In this document: positions 14,416 to 23,635 of the stretch, piece by piece | Layout: every line of letters begins with the position of its first letter | Position numbering within the stretch: the stretch's first letter is position 1 | DNA from: PGYT01 sp963675055 | GTDB taxonomy: Bacteria; Bacteroidota; Ignavibacteria; Ignavibacteriales; Melioribacteraceae | Reading direction: 5' to 3' | Assembly (NCBI GenBank): GCA_963675055.2 | Contig: CAXXJE010000005.1 | Coordinates: 1-64,000 of the forward strand | DNA: 64,000 nt | Notes under the pieces: generated by a model | What the model saw: only the letters and a program-made list of their open reading frames with translations | Databases searched by the model: none | What the model was told of the DNA's origin: nothing | Program-made: the position numbers and the translations under genes

Positions 14416-17025
14416 CTATTCGTACTTTAGTGAGTCAACCGGATTCACACGCGCAGCCTTTGCTGCCTGGTAACTGACTGTTATAATTGCTATGATTAGT
14501 GACAACATGCCTGCAAACATGAAAAATAAAAGATTTAATTCAACACGATATGTGAAGCTATTCAGCCAGTTTCTAATAAAATAGTATGCGAAGGGCCATG
14601 CGACAATATTCCCCAATAAAACCCATGTTAAAAATTCCTTTGAAAGAAGAATAAAAATCTCAGATGATGAGGAACCCAGTGTTTTACGAATTCCGACTTC
14701 TCTGGTTCTGTTTTCTGCGGCAAAAGTGGCTAAACCGAACAAGCCCAAACAAGCCACTATGATTGCCATCATCGCAAAGGCGCTGAAGATTAACCCGAGT
14801 TTTTTTTCATTTTGATAGACTGAATTATAAATTTCATCGAAAAATTTATAATTGAACGGAACAGTCGGCGCAATTCTTTTCATAACATTTTCTACATACT
14901 TTATAGTACCGGCAATATTTTCAGATCCTATCTTTATCGAAAGATAATTAGTACTTCCCGGATCCAAGATTATATAAACAGGTTCAATAGCATAGTGAAA
15001 AGACCTTATATGAAAATCTTTCATAACTCCAACTATTTTACCTGTCTTTCCCGTAAAATGGGTTAACTCTTCTCCTATAGGATCTTCCCATTGTGCCGCC
15101 TTCACCGCAGCTTCATTAACCAAAAAAGCACCTTTTAAATCGGCCGGATATTTCCTGGAGAAATTTCTCCCCTTAATAATTTCAATGTCGTAAAGATCGG
15201 AGTAATTATAATCCGCGGAATTGTAATATATCATAAATGGTTCCTTGCCGGGCCTATAAATTCCCCTATGCTCATCAATATTATTCGGCAGTTTATACGA
15301 GTTTGACACCATAATGATACCTGGGTGCTTCACTAATTCCGACTTGATCGTTTCTATATGTTCGGCAATATTTTTATCCGGGACATTTAGCGTTATAATA
15401 TGATCTTTAGTATAACCCGCATCTTTATCCCTGATATAGTCTAACTGGTCTTTTACAACAAATGTGAATGTGATGAAGATAATTGTAATTGCAAATTGCA
15501 CAATTACCAGAATGCTACGTAAGCGTGAGCCTTTCTTGCTCCTTATAAATGAACCTCTTAAAACAGAAAGCGGATTTAAGTTTGAAATGAACAAAGCCGG
15601 AGAACTGCCTGCATACAGTCCTATAAACAATACAAGAGCAGCTAAAGAAATGAATAGTTGAGGGTTATTATAAAGATTGATTTCGAGATTTCTTTCAACA
15701 AATAGACTGAACGATGGAAGAACGAGAATAACGATAGCAATGGAAATTATAAAAGCTATAAATGTCGTCAATATCGATTCCCCGAAAAACTGATATATTA
15801 ATTGCCTTCTCTGGGCACCGACAATTTTTCTTAATCCGACTTCTTTGCTGCGCTGGCTTGCCTTTGCAGTGGACAGGTTCATGTAATTGATGCACGCGAT
15901 AATTAAAAACAGGACAGCAAGAGACGAGAGAAGTAATACTCCCTCATAATCACCGTTTGCTTCCAACTCTGCATTGCGATTTGAATGCAGATGGATATCG
16001 GTTAACGCCTGAAGGGTTACAACCTCCTTGTACTTATCTTCAATCTCAATATTATATTTTTCATATACATGTTTATCCAGCATACCGGGAAATTTGGCAA
16101 TTAACGCCCGTGAATTAGTACCCTTTTGCAGAAGCAAATAAGTATATATAAAATTACCGCGCCAGGAGGTGATTTCGCGCTTAATGATACTTGAGAAATA
16201 AGTATTAAGTGGAAGTATTACATCCATTTTAAGATGAGAATTACCAGGCATGTTTTTTATAATTCCCGCAACTTCAAAGTCCAGTTCATGATTCCTGATT
16301 GAAAGCGTTAGTGTTTTACCAACCGGGTTTATTTCCCCGAAGTATTTCAAAGCGCGCTTTTCCGATAGTACTATTGAATGCGGTTCTTTCATTACATTGA
16401 GCGGTTTACTTTGTACAAAAGGAATTGTAAAAATCTCAAAAGTCTCAGGTTCAGCCCAATAAACATTGTCTTCAGAAAAACTATTGTTGTCGACCTTAAC
16501 AATTGCATTTTTGGATTGAATTATTCTCGTCGCCTTCAGAATTTCAGGATATGCATCAACAAGCAACGGCGCAAGAGGAGCAGGAGTAACGGCTGTTTTT
16601 GTAACCGCGGTTCCCGTACCGCCCGGTTTATTCCTTACAACTCTGTAAATATTATCAGCATTCTCATGATATATATCGAAACTAAATTCGTACTGCACAT
16701 ATAAAGCAATTAAAATGAACGCAGCCAGACTTAATGCAAAGCCAAGTATGTTTATTGACGAATAAGTTTTGTTTTTCAACAGGTTCCGATAACCGATTCT
16801 CAAATAACTTTTAAACATTACTACCCCCCAGTAGATACTCGTAAATAAAAAAAACGGTGCTGATTTAACTGCCTGCACATAAAACCAAAGTTCCGCATAA
16901 AACCAACCATGGCTGACAAGCATTTCGTTATAAACTTCTTCAAAGTCGCCGAGAATGATTTCACGGTTACGTTTCCTGTTTGTTACGGATAAAATCCATC
17001 GTGCTATATGCGGCGGTGTTTTCAT
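14416..17025 (-). CDS. MacB/FtsX-type ABC transporter permease with prefix domain (paralogue)
   Basis: The start at 17025 (MKTPPHIARW) is chosen because it aligns with the paralogue's METPPLIARW. It leaves a 4-base gap after the PadR gene; an upstream start at 17076 would overlap PadR. The 869-aa protein has the same architecture: prefix domain with GDFEEVYNEM, MacB-type periplasmic domains and two FtsX helix blocks (ASQRSKEVGLRKIVGAQ and ENRTREVGIRKTLG). The two genes are diverged tandem duplicates. No ATPase gene is adjacent, so these permeases must borrow one encoded elsewhere or form a heteromer with it. Confidence 0.9.
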   Translation of the reverse strand: MKTPPHIARWILSVTNRKRNREIILGDFEEVYNEMLVSHGWFYAELWFYVQAVKSAPFFLFTSIYWGVVMFKSYLRIGYRNLLKNKTYSSINILGFALSLAAFILIALYVQYEFSFDIYHENADNIYRVVRNKPGGTGTAVTKTAVTPAPLAPLLVDAYPEILKATRIIQSKNAIVKVDNNSFSEDNVYWAEPETFEIFTIPFVQSKPLNVMKEPHSIVLSEKRALKYFGEINPVGKTLTLSIRNHELDFEVAGIIKNMPGNSHLKMDVILPLNTYFSSIIKREITSWRGNFIYTYLLLQKGTNSRALIAKFPGMLDKHVYEKYNIEIEDKYKEVVTLQALTDIHLHSNRNAELEANGDYEGVLLLSSLAVLFLIIACINYMNLSTAKASQRSKEVGLRKIVGAQRRQLIYQFFGESILTTFIAFIISIAIVILVLPSFSLFVERNLEINLYNNPQLFISLAALVLFIGLYAGSSPALFISNLNPLSVLRGSFIRSKKGSRLRSILVIVQFAITIIFITFTFVVKDQLDYIRDKDAGYTKDHIITLNVPDKNIAEHIETIKSELVKHPGIIMVSNSYKLPNNIDEHRGIYRPGKEPFMIYYNSADYNYSDLYDIEIIKGRNFSRKYPADLKGAFLVNEAAVKAAQWEDPIGEELTHFTGKTGKIVGVMKDFHIRSFHYAIEPVYIILDPGSTNYLSIKIGSENIAGTIKYVENVMKRIAPTVPFNYKFFDEIYNSVYQNEKKLGLIFSAFAMMAIIVACLGLFGLATFAAENRTREVGIRKTLGSSSSEIFILLSKEFLTWVLLGNIVAWPFAYYFIRNWLNSFTYRVELNLLFFMFAGMLSLIIAIITVSYQAAKAARVNPVDSLKYE

Positions 17026-17029
17026 AAAA

Positions 17030-17359
17030 TTAGTTTGTGTCCATTCCCAAATCCGGAAGACTTGTCCATAAAGCATTTTGGACTTTCCTTAATTCATTCA
17101 GAGCCGTTATGCCTTCGTCGGTTATTAGATAGTACCGTTTACTCCTTCCGCCGCGTTCGGGTGTCGGGTTGCCCTGCAATGCTTTCAGGTACTCCAGGTT
17201 TGTGAGGCGTTCGAGAGAATCGTAAATGGCGCCGACGGACCAGTCGTGCCCTGTCGCTTCAATTACTTTCTTCCTGATCGTTACTCCATATGCGTCATTA
17301 TTCAACCGCCAGACTGTTAATAACACAAGCTCATCTGCCCGGGACATTATCTTCTTCAT
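17030..17359 (-). CDS. PadR-family transcriptional regulator
   Basis: The 109-aa protein is a winged helix of the PadR type. An N-terminal ELVLLTVWRLNNDAYGVTI segment is followed by VGAIYDSLERLTNLEYL and the wing GGRSKRYYLITDEGITAL. The C-terminal dimerisation helix is short. It heads an operon with the two prefix-domain permeases. PadR regulators with such permeases are a recurring arrangement, and it probably represses its own operon in response to an unidentified ligand. The ATG at 17359 is preceded by ggagatt. Confidence 0.9.
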   Translation of the reverse strand: MKKIMSRADELVLLTVWRLNNDAYGVTIRKKVIEATGHDWSVGAIYDSLERLTNLEYLKALQGNPTPERGGRSKRYYLITDEGITALNELRKVQNALWTSLPDLGMDTN

Positions 17360-18080
17360 TTAATCTCCTAAATCTGAATTCAATTTATTCGGAATATAGA
17401 AAATATTATTACAGCACAAAAGTGATTTATTCGGTTTCCCGTACTTATTAGTCGGGCTATACCCTGAAAGGTTCCGTGAGAGGTGCGGAAGGATAATTCA
17501 TATGGTAAACTTTCTTCCGGCATTCAATGCTTAGATTGATTCATGTTATGAGTCAGGATTTTTTTAGTTTATGGTGTTTAACAGAACCTTGTCCTGTTTA
17601 CGGGGCTTACCCCGATTTTCATCGCCAGTTAAATGTCGGGAGATCAAAGAGTTGAGGGCCCGCCTACAATACAAGACATTTTCGGCGGGCAAGCCCGCAA
17701 TATCTTATGACGGGTGAATTCGAGCCTGCCTCCCGAAGGGAAGTCCTTCCGCCTTCGTTCATAATTCTTATTTGAATATCAGATTTAAACAATTCCATAA
17801 ATAACACTAGACTGATCTGCCTTCATTTATCAGCTACAATGGATAAACAATTGGATAGAGCGTCTGACGGAGTTTTCCATGCTCATTTCATCCTAATAAT
17901 GTTAGGATAAGTTGAGTAAAAATATCTGTTTTATTCAAGTTAAAAGGTATAGTATATTTATATTCATTAAATCTTTTATTTACAATTTTGTGAAATTTGA
18001 ATTACTATTTGCTGGGGAGTAAGATCATGGATATTTCCATGAAGTAATCAATCAATTATCCACTAATTTGTGGGGTTCCA
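17360..18080. other. Intergenic region between PadR operon and exported-protein gene
   Basis: The 720 bp contain repeat copy B (17525-17753), a gttccg/cggaa hairpin near 17471-17490, and an AT-rich 3' part that should contain the plus-strand promoter of the gene at 18081 and the minus-strand promoter of the PadR operon at its other end. No gene is seen. Confidence 0.5.
17525..17753 (+). repeat. Dispersed intergenic repeat, copy B
   Basis: Counterpart of 11555-11764 in the same orientation. The conserved ends are CAATGCT-like and GAATTCGAGCCTGCCTCCC. In this copy a perfect 7-bp inverted repeat gcccgcc/ggcgggc lies around 17661-17700. The T-run after the hairpin is kept (seven T). Confidence 0.65.
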
Positions 18081-18854
18081 ATGAAAACCATTTTTAAACC
18101 AATGCAACTCATTTATCTAATCTTTCTCCTTTTCATTCATTTTCAATTGTTTGGGCAACAATACTATTCAAGCGAAGATGTTAAGAAAATAATTTCTGCT
18201 ACTGCAAGTAATTACTTCCCTGAACTTAATGAGCCTGTCACATTAGAAATGGAAGTAAAAATGCCATATGATATGAAACCGAATCAGGGAAAAATAGGTT
18301 TCTATATTGATCCTCAGGATGGATATAAAATCCTTGAAGGGAATCTATTGAATAGTAATGGATTTTCTAAAGATGAAATTATTAAAATGAAGGTATTGGT
18401 AAAATTTACAGAAAGGAAATTTCATAATGTAAGAGCATTAATTAATAAAAACACATTTGTAATATTACCATTGTTTGTCGGTGGTGCTTACAGGGAAAGT
18501 TTCGAAGTAATTCATATTCGGAAAAACATTGAATCATTAAAAAAATATATTGCAAATCTTAAAAAAGGTGATGTAGTCTCCTCCCCAAGTATTCATGGTG
18601 AAGATCCTGCTTCAGTTAGTACGGATCATACTTTTTATTTTTTTAATTCTTATGAAGATAATCGTAAGGAAGAAGCAGTAAAATGGAATATACAAATATT
18701 TAGTGAATTGAAGAAGGAGTACGATTCTCTAAAAATTCTTTCAGCACAACTCTTTGAGAAAATCAATACTGAATCAAACCGGGAAAACTCTCAGCTACAT
18801 AAGTCGAATTCTCCTAAGGTAGGTAGAGTAAAAAAAAAGCGGGAATTTAGATAA
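18081..18854 (+). CDS. Exported protein of unknown function, possibly frameshifted at its 3' end
   Basis: The 257-aa product has a signal peptide (hydrophobic residues 9-24, LFGQQYY). The middle reads like a TonB/energy-transducer-style beta domain (VTLEMEVKMPYD, IIKMKVLVKFTERKF), but I cannot name it. The frame ends soon after nine A residues at 18830-18838. Removing one A would extend it to 289 aa (through NSQNATNTAG), ending at 18951 inside the next gene's start. Either a sequencing/indel frameshift or a real short C-terminus is possible. It is probably an operon partner of the metallopeptidase. Confidence 0.65.
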   Translation: MKTIFKPMQLIYLIFLLFIHFQLFGQQYYSSEDVKKIISATASNYFPELNEPVTLEMEVKMPYDMKPNQGKIGFYIDPQDGYKILEGNLLNSNGFSKDEIIKMKVLVKFTERKFHNVRALINKNTFVILPLFVGGAYRESFEVIHIRKNIESLKKYIANLKKGDVVSSPSIHGEDPASVSTDHTFYFFNSYEDNRKEEAVKWNIQIFSELKKEYDSLKILSAQLFEKINTESNRENSQLHKSNSPKVGRVKKKREFR

Positions 18855-18935
18855 TTCTCAAAATGCCACCAATACTGCGGGAAACATACAAGATATTACA
18901 ACCTCTGAATTTTCGCAGCTATTATTAATCACGCA

Positions 18936-20714
18936 ATGGCATATTACATAATAATCCATGATGACAACGGCAACTTTTATCAGATTGTGGATTATGAACT
19001 TGCCGATCCAGACATAGGTATTATAATACAACAGAGTGCTTACCTACTTGATTTCAGGGCAGGAAATAGTCCTGGATCAACTACTTTAACAATGCATGAT
19101 CAATATGGAAGAACTTTTGTGGCTCCCCTCTATGTATACGGGCCATTTAACTTTTTATTAGGGATTTCCGGGGCAGAAGGATGCAAGGCTGAACTTTGGG
19201 ATAAGGATGTTATCACTGGTTATGAAGTTATGGCTGCCTCTGGTTATATTAATAGTGGTATTGTTAGTTTTAATAATGTTGCTATTGATCAAAGCTTTAT
19301 TAAAATTAAAACTCAGACTGGTGTCGTCAGGATATTTGAGACAATGAGTAGCGACTATTCCGGGGTTTTATATGAGGATATCAATATCCCGCAATTTTTA
19401 TGTTCGGATAAAGTCTACGAGTCTGGCGGAGTCTCCTATGTTGAACAAACAGCAAACTCGAGTATTTCACAATTTCAAACTCTTATCACTACAGTAAACC
19501 AAAGCTATTCATTTGACCAAAGTATGCCTAAACCTCTTTATATCCTTGCAAATTCTTCCATTCCTATAACCGGGTATACAAATGTCAGAGGACGAATACA
19601 TGTAAATATGAATTCAGACCATATGGATCATCTTGATGATGATGTAATAATTCACGAATTCGGACATTTTTATATGGATGAAAAGTATAACTTAGTTGGA
19701 GGTGCAGTTTCTCATTCCTGGACTCAATCAACCGACCAAACTACTGCTTACAAAGAGGGATGGGCAACCTTTTTCAGTTCTTTAGTCAGAGGAAGTGCCT
19801 CATATCATGATAGTAATCCAGGCACCGGTGATGTTGATTTTAATATTGAATCAATAGGCTTTACATTACCAACTCCTCCAAGTGGAAATACATATGAGGC
19901 TGCTGTTGCTGGTTCCTTCTGGGATCTGACTGATTCCGGAGTTGAGAGCAATGATATTGTTAGTCTTAATCTCAATTTGATTAAAAATACTCTCGCATCC
20001 ATCGCGGGTAATAGCATTGATGAATTTGTTACCACTTGGGTACAAAATTCTTATCCAAACGCATACACAATTTTCACTCATCATGGTATAAGCTACTCTC
20101 AAGGTCCAACTCCTCCAAGTGCGCCAACAGGTTTTACAGTTTCTGGAAGTCAAGGTCAACATCCTACATTGAGTTGGAATCAGAATACTGAATCAGATAT
20201 GTACAGATATGATATATATTGTGACCAGGGTTCCGGGTTTTATCTCTTACATTCAATCAATCATCCAGTTACCAGTTTCTATTATACTGGAATTACTATT
20301 GGAGATATCAGGTTTGATCCAACACATTGCTTTAAAGTTAAGGCAGTAAATACAAGTAATTTACAGTCAGGCTTCAGTACTCAGGCTTGTGTTGGTGTTG
20401 AATCTGCTCAAAAAGGAATTGATATATCTTCACAGGTAGAATCATTGCCAGCGGATTTTGAGGTATCCGAAGCATACCCCAATCCATTTAATCCGTTGAC
20501 AAGCATTCGATTTCAAATTCCACAAGATGCGCATGTTTCGATTATTGTTTATGATATCCAAGGACGAGAGGTTCAAATACTAGTTAATGAAAAATTAGGG
20601 GCTGGATACTATACAACTTATTTCGATGGAAGCAAGTTAAGTAGTGGTGTATATTTTTACAGATCACAAATGAATGAGTACATTTCTACTTATAAAATTG
20701 TCCTTGTAAAGTAG
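18936..20714 (+). CDS. T9SS-type zinc metallopeptidase with fibronectin III and sorting domain
   Basis: The 592-aa product carries HEFGH at residues 240-244 and a likely third zinc ligand Glu274 in EGWATFF, as in gluzincin peptidases. A fibronectin type III domain follows (about 388-480, PPSAPTGFTVSGS). The C-terminal 80 residues are a type IX secretion sorting domain: AYPNPFNPLTSIRF, YDIQGREVQILVNE, SGVYFYR and a terminal YKIVLVK. A protein exported this way should have a Sec signal, but none is seen at this start (MAYYIIIHDD). The true N-terminus may be missing through a frameshift in the upstream region, or fused to the preceding exported protein. Confidence 0.85.
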   Translation: MAYYIIIHDDNGNFYQIVDYELADPDIGIIIQQSAYLLDFRAGNSPGSTTLTMHDQYGRTFVAPLYVYGPFNFLLGISGAEGCKAELWDKDVITGYEVMAASGYINSGIVSFNNVAIDQSFIKIKTQTGVVRIFETMSSDYSGVLYEDINIPQFLCSDKVYESGGVSYVEQTANSSISQFQTLITTVNQSYSFDQSMPKPLYILANSSIPITGYTNVRGRIHVNMNSDHMDHLDDDVIIHEFGHFYMDEKYNLVGGAVSHSWTQSTDQTTAYKEGWATFFSSLVRGSASYHDSNPGTGDVDFNIESIGFTLPTPPSGNTYEAAVAGSFWDLTDSGVESNDIVSLNLNLIKNTLASIAGNSIDEFVTTWVQNSYPNAYTIFTHHGISYSQGPTPPSAPTGFTVSGSQGQHPTLSWNQNTESDMYRYDIYCDQGSGFYLLHSINHPVTSFYYTGITIGDIRFDPTHCFKVKAVNTSNLQSGFSTQACVGVESAQKGIDISSQVESLPADFEVSEAYPNPFNPLTSIRFQIPQDAHVSIIVYDIQGREVQILVNEKLGAGYYTTYFDGSKLSSGVYFYRSQMNEYISTYKIVLVK

Positions 20715-20742
20715 AGTTAATTAAATCTTATCAGAAAAGATT

Positions 20743-20768
20743 AGCTGCCTCCGGGCAGCTTTTTTTTA
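20743..20768 (+). terminator. Rho-independent terminator
   Basis: A perfect 7-bp stem agctgcc/ggcagct with a four-base loop (TCCG) is followed by nine T. It ends the metallopeptidase transcript 29 bases after the stop codon. Confidence 0.93.
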
Positions 20769-20879
20769 TTTTGTCGTATTACCACCTCATAATAATTTAT
20801 TATTTGCCTGATTCGAAATAGATTTATGATACTAATTTTAGTACTATTGCATTGCGTTTTTCACTATAAAACCCAATAT

Positions 20880-21365
20880 ATGCTCTTCAACGAATACAAT
20901 TACAGGTTCATGTACGCGGCTCTGGCAGAGGCCGAAAAGGCTCTTGAGGAAGATGAAGTCCCGATTGGCGCGGTTGTAACTTACAAAGACAAGATTATAG
21001 GACGTGGTTGCAACCAGGTTGAAAGACTCAACGACGCTACGGCACACGCCGAGATACTCGCAATTACAGCAGCATCCAATCATCTTAAGACTAAGTTCCT
21101 GGAGGAATGCGACATTTACATAACCCTTGAGCCTTGCGTGATGTGTGCGGGAGCTATACTCCTCTCGCGGATTAAAAATGTCTATTTTTCCTGTTTCGAG
21201 CCGAAATTCGGCGCGTCCGGCTCAATCTACAACATCCTGGACGACGGGAAATACAACTACAAACCTAACGTCTACTCCGGTATTTACGAGCAGGAATCGC
21301 AGAATATGCTTCAGGAATATTTCCGCTCAAAAAGGACGCCGAAAAATCCGGGAAGCGTCGGATAA
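20880..21365 (+). CDS. tadA: tRNA-specific adenosine deaminase / nucleoside deaminase
   Basis: The 161-aa product converts A34 to inosine in tRNA-Arg(ACG) in the standard case. The zinc and catalytic motif HAEILAI and the zinc pair PCVMCAGAI mark the cytidine-deaminase fold. The motif DEVPIGAVVTYKDKIIG is typical of TadA. I chose the ATG at 20880 (MLFNEYNYRFM) over an upstream one at 20826 because the extension is hydrophobic and not conserved in the family. The C-terminal helix region EYFRSKR also fits TadA. The gene precedes adk by 70 bases. Confidence 0.9.
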   Translation: MLFNEYNYRFMYAALAEAEKALEEDEVPIGAVVTYKDKIIGRGCNQVERLNDATAHAEILAITAASNHLKTKFLEECDIYITLEPCVMCAGAILLSRIKNVYFSCFEPKFGASGSIYNILDDGKYNYKPNVYSGIYEQESQNMLQEYFRSKRTPKNPGSVG

Positions 21366-21391
21366 ATTAACACTTTTACATCCTTTATTAG

Positions 21392-21399
21392 TATATTTG
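21392..21399 (+). promoter_or_regulatory. Possible promoter -7 box upstream of adk
   Basis: TATATTTG matches the Bacteroidota -7 consensus TAnnTTTG and lies 36 bases before the adk start. A clear -33 TTG is not obvious at the usual distance. Confidence 0.4.
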
Positions 21400-21435
21400 C
21401 GTCAATTATTTTTTGATAATTTAACAGGATTTTTA

Positions 21436-22080
21436 ATGAACTTGGTAATCTTCGGGGCGCCCGGCGTCGGGAAAGGAACACAGGCTAAAATAATTTCGGA
21501 AAAACTCAATATTAAGCATATATCCACCGGTGATATATTGCGCGAAGCTGTTATGAATAACACGGAAACCGGTCTGAAAGCGAAAGAATACATGGATAAA
21601 GGTGAGTTAGTACCCGACTTTATAATGGGGCAGCTTGTTAAAGAAGCTCTCTCCTCTTCCGAGTGTGATAATGGATTTATATTAGACGGCTATCCGCGTA
21701 CACTTGACCAGGTGAATATTCTACAGCCTATCCTCGAAGATCTGAACAAACAGGACATCATTCTCATTACCCTCATTGCAGATGCGGAAGTACTTGTCGA
21801 CAGACTCACAAGCCGCCGCCAGTGCTCGAATTGTAAATCCATTGTAAATCTGAAGTTAATTGAAGATGCTGAAACTTGCCCGGTCTGCGGTGAGAAAGGG
21901 ACTCTCATGAAGCGTAAAGATGACGAGGAAGGTGTGATTCGCAACAGACTACAAATTTACAGGGACGCAACACAGCCTGTACTGGATTATTACTCGGATA
22001 AGGTTCCGGTAAAACATATCACAGGTACAAATTCAATTGAGATAGTCTCTGAAGAAATTCTTAAGGCGATTGAAGAATAG
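21436..22080 (+). CDS. adk: Adenylate kinase (zinc-LID type)
   Basis: The 214-aa enzyme interconverts ATP + AMP and 2 ADP. It begins MNLVIFGAPGVGKGTQA (P-loop) and continues with the AMP-site helix HISTGDILREA and FILDGYPRTLDQ. The LID domain carries four cysteines (CSNC and CPVC), so it should bind zinc. The open frame extends upstream to 21145, but homology begins at the ATG at 21436, so the extension is not part of the protein. Length is typical for a long-form Adk. Confidence 0.96.
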   Translation: MNLVIFGAPGVGKGTQAKIISEKLNIKHISTGDILREAVMNNTETGLKAKEYMDKGELVPDFIMGQLVKEALSSSECDNGFILDGYPRTLDQVNILQPILEDLNKQDIILITLIADAEVLVDRLTSRRQCSNCKSIVNLKLIEDAETCPVCGEKGTLMKRKDDEEGVIRNRLQIYRDATQPVLDYYSDKVPVKHITGTNSIEIVSEEILKAIEE

Positions 22081-22119
22081 AATTATATCTTTCAATTAAG
22101 ACGCATCTAAAACTAGCTT

Positions 22120-22195
22120 CTGGCTTCAGCCAGGAGTATACTATAATTTCGAAATTTCCCGGGGCTTTAGCTCCACATCAATTTCGGCTAAAGTC
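22120..22195. terminator. Intergenic hairpins between convergent adk and ftsE-like genes
   Basis: ctggcttcagccag (22120-22133) is a perfect 6-bp hairpin. gctttagc (22164-22171) and gctaaag (22187-22193) form a second inverted repeat. Neither has a strong T-run. They may act as bidirectional terminators or belong to a dispersed palindrome family. Confidence 0.4.
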
Positions 22196-22232
22196 GATTA
22201 ATATTTCATCTTATCTGGAAGAGTTAAGAAAG

Positions 22233-22910
22233 TTATGCGTCAGCCTTTGTCTTCATTTTAACCCTCACGGCTTTTCCGTTTTCTATCTTGAATATAACGG
22301 CATTACCACGTTTTACCAGGTCGTAGTTATGTGTAGCAAATAAAACTGATGTTCCCCTCTGACTTATCCGCCTCAATATCTCCAATATTTCCGTCGATGT
22401 CTCAGGATCCAGGTTACCGGTAGGCTCGTCTGCGAGAATCAGCATCGGATCATTTATAATCGCCCGTGCTATAGCAATTCTCTGTCTTTCACCGCCGGAT
22501 AACTGGTTAGGCATGTTCTTTTGTTTATGCATCAATCCAACCTCGGAAAGAACAGTATACACCTTCCTCTTAATAAGTTTCCCGGGCATCCCGATTATGT
22601 GTAGTACAAAGGCAAGATTCTCATAAACATTCCTGTCTTCAAGCAGCTTAAAATCCTGGAAAATAACACCGATCTTCCTGCGCAGAAAAGGTATCTTCCT
22701 TGGTGTAATTGTATCGGAACTAAACTCACCTACCTGAACATACCCTGCATGCGGAAGCTGGTTCATATAGATAAGTTCAAGCAGAGTACTTTTACCTGCT
22801 CCGCTCTTCCCTATCAGGAACACGAATTCTCCTTCCTTAACCGTAAGATTCAGGTTGTTGAAAACAGGCTGATTACTGTAACTAAATTCTACCGAGTTAA
22901 TATTTAACAT
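22233..22910 (-). CDS. ftsE: FtsE-like ABC transporter ATP-binding protein
   Basis: The 225-aa ATPase has Walker A GKSGAGKST, Q-loop VIFQDFKLL, signature LSGGERQRIAIA, Walker B LILADEPTGNLD and switch His in ATHNYDLV. FtsE works with FtsX in cell division and peptidoglycan hydrolase activation. The DRNVYENLAFVL segment and length fit FtsE better than LolD, though LolD cannot be excluded. No ftsX lies next to it. The ATG overlaps the methyltransferase stop by one base, so it is in an operon with the methyltransferase and pdxA. Confidence 0.85.
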   Translation of the reverse strand: MLNINSVEFSYSNQPVFNNLNLTVKEGEFVFLIGKSGAGKSTLLELIYMNQLPHAGYVQVGEFSSDTITPRKIPFLRRKIGVIFQDFKLLEDRNVYENLAFVLHIIGMPGKLIKRKVYTVLSEVGLMHKQKNMPNQLSGGERQRIAIARAIINDPMLILADEPTGNLDPETSTEILEILRRISQRGTSVLFATHNYDLVKRGNAVIFKIENGKAVRVKMKTKADA

Positions 22911-23635
22911 TATTCAATTTTCCCAAGAATAAACTGAACGCGTTCACATTTCGGATTCGCGTTTGCAAAAGTAAAAAAATCGAAGCAATTGCTAACATAC
23001 AAATTAGTCCCGTCTATTACCTCGAAATAATCTGCGAATTCGTAAATCTTCTGTTCATGAACCTCTTCACAGGCTGTACCATCGGGAAGCCGAATCTCGA
23101 ACCTGTTTAGATGCATGGCTTCCTGCTGAAGGTATTTACTTTCCTGCCTGTAGCTGATTCCTCTGTAATTACCCTTCCTGTTAAGATGCTTAACGTTCTT
23201 AATACTGTTTCGCTCAAGACTCACATCGAACGTGAGAAGACCACTCGGAGTTAATAGTTTCCCCGCTTCAATTAGAAATTGTCTTATCGCTTCTTTATCA
23301 GGGAGGTAATTCACGCTGTCGAATGAGCAAAGTATAAAATCAAATCCGGGTTTGAACGGCAGTCTTGTCATATCGCAGGCAACTTTGGGAAGATTTGCAT
23401 TTTTGTCACGCTGAAGCATTTGATAAGACAAGTCACTCGCAACAATAGTTGGAATCTGCGGCAGCAGATAATTAGTGAGCTTACAATTTCCTGCAGCGAG
23501 TTCAAGCGCAGTTGAAACTTCAAGCTCATAGTAGTCGATAATATCAAGCAGGTATTCCGCCCAGCCTCGGTAATCGATCTTCCGCATCAGATGTTCGTAA
23601 ATCTGTGCAAGGTGTGTATACTGAAACTTATTCAA
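22910..23635 (-). CDS. SAM-dependent methyltransferase (class I)
   Basis: The 241-aa protein has a Rossmann methyltransferase core: ALELAAGNCKLTNYLLP is motif I, IVASDLSYQML the acidic ribose-binding strand, and FDFILCSFDSVNYLP motif IV, followed by LTPSGLLTFDV. The substrate is unknown. The gene starts with TTG at 23635, overlapping the pdxA stop by 8 bases (TTGAATAA), which points to translational coupling. The family is secure; the exact role is not. Confidence 0.85.
   Translation of the reverse strand: MNKFQYTHLAQIYEHLMRKIDYRGWAEYLLDIIDYYELEVSTALELAAGNCKLTNYLLPQIPTIVASDLSYQMLQRDKNANLPKVACDMTRLPFKPGFDFILCSFDSVNYLPDKEAIRQFLIEAGKLLTPSGLLTFDVSLERNSIKNVKHLNRKGNYRGISYRQESKYLQQEAMHLNRFEIRLPDGTACEEVHEQKIYEFADYFEVIDGTNLYVSNCFDFFTFANANPKCERVQFILGKIE

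Noticed and set aside
21145..21435. N-terminal extension of adenylate kinase
   Set aside because: The extension overlaps tadA in another frame and has no domain; Adk homology starts exactly at the ATG at 21436.
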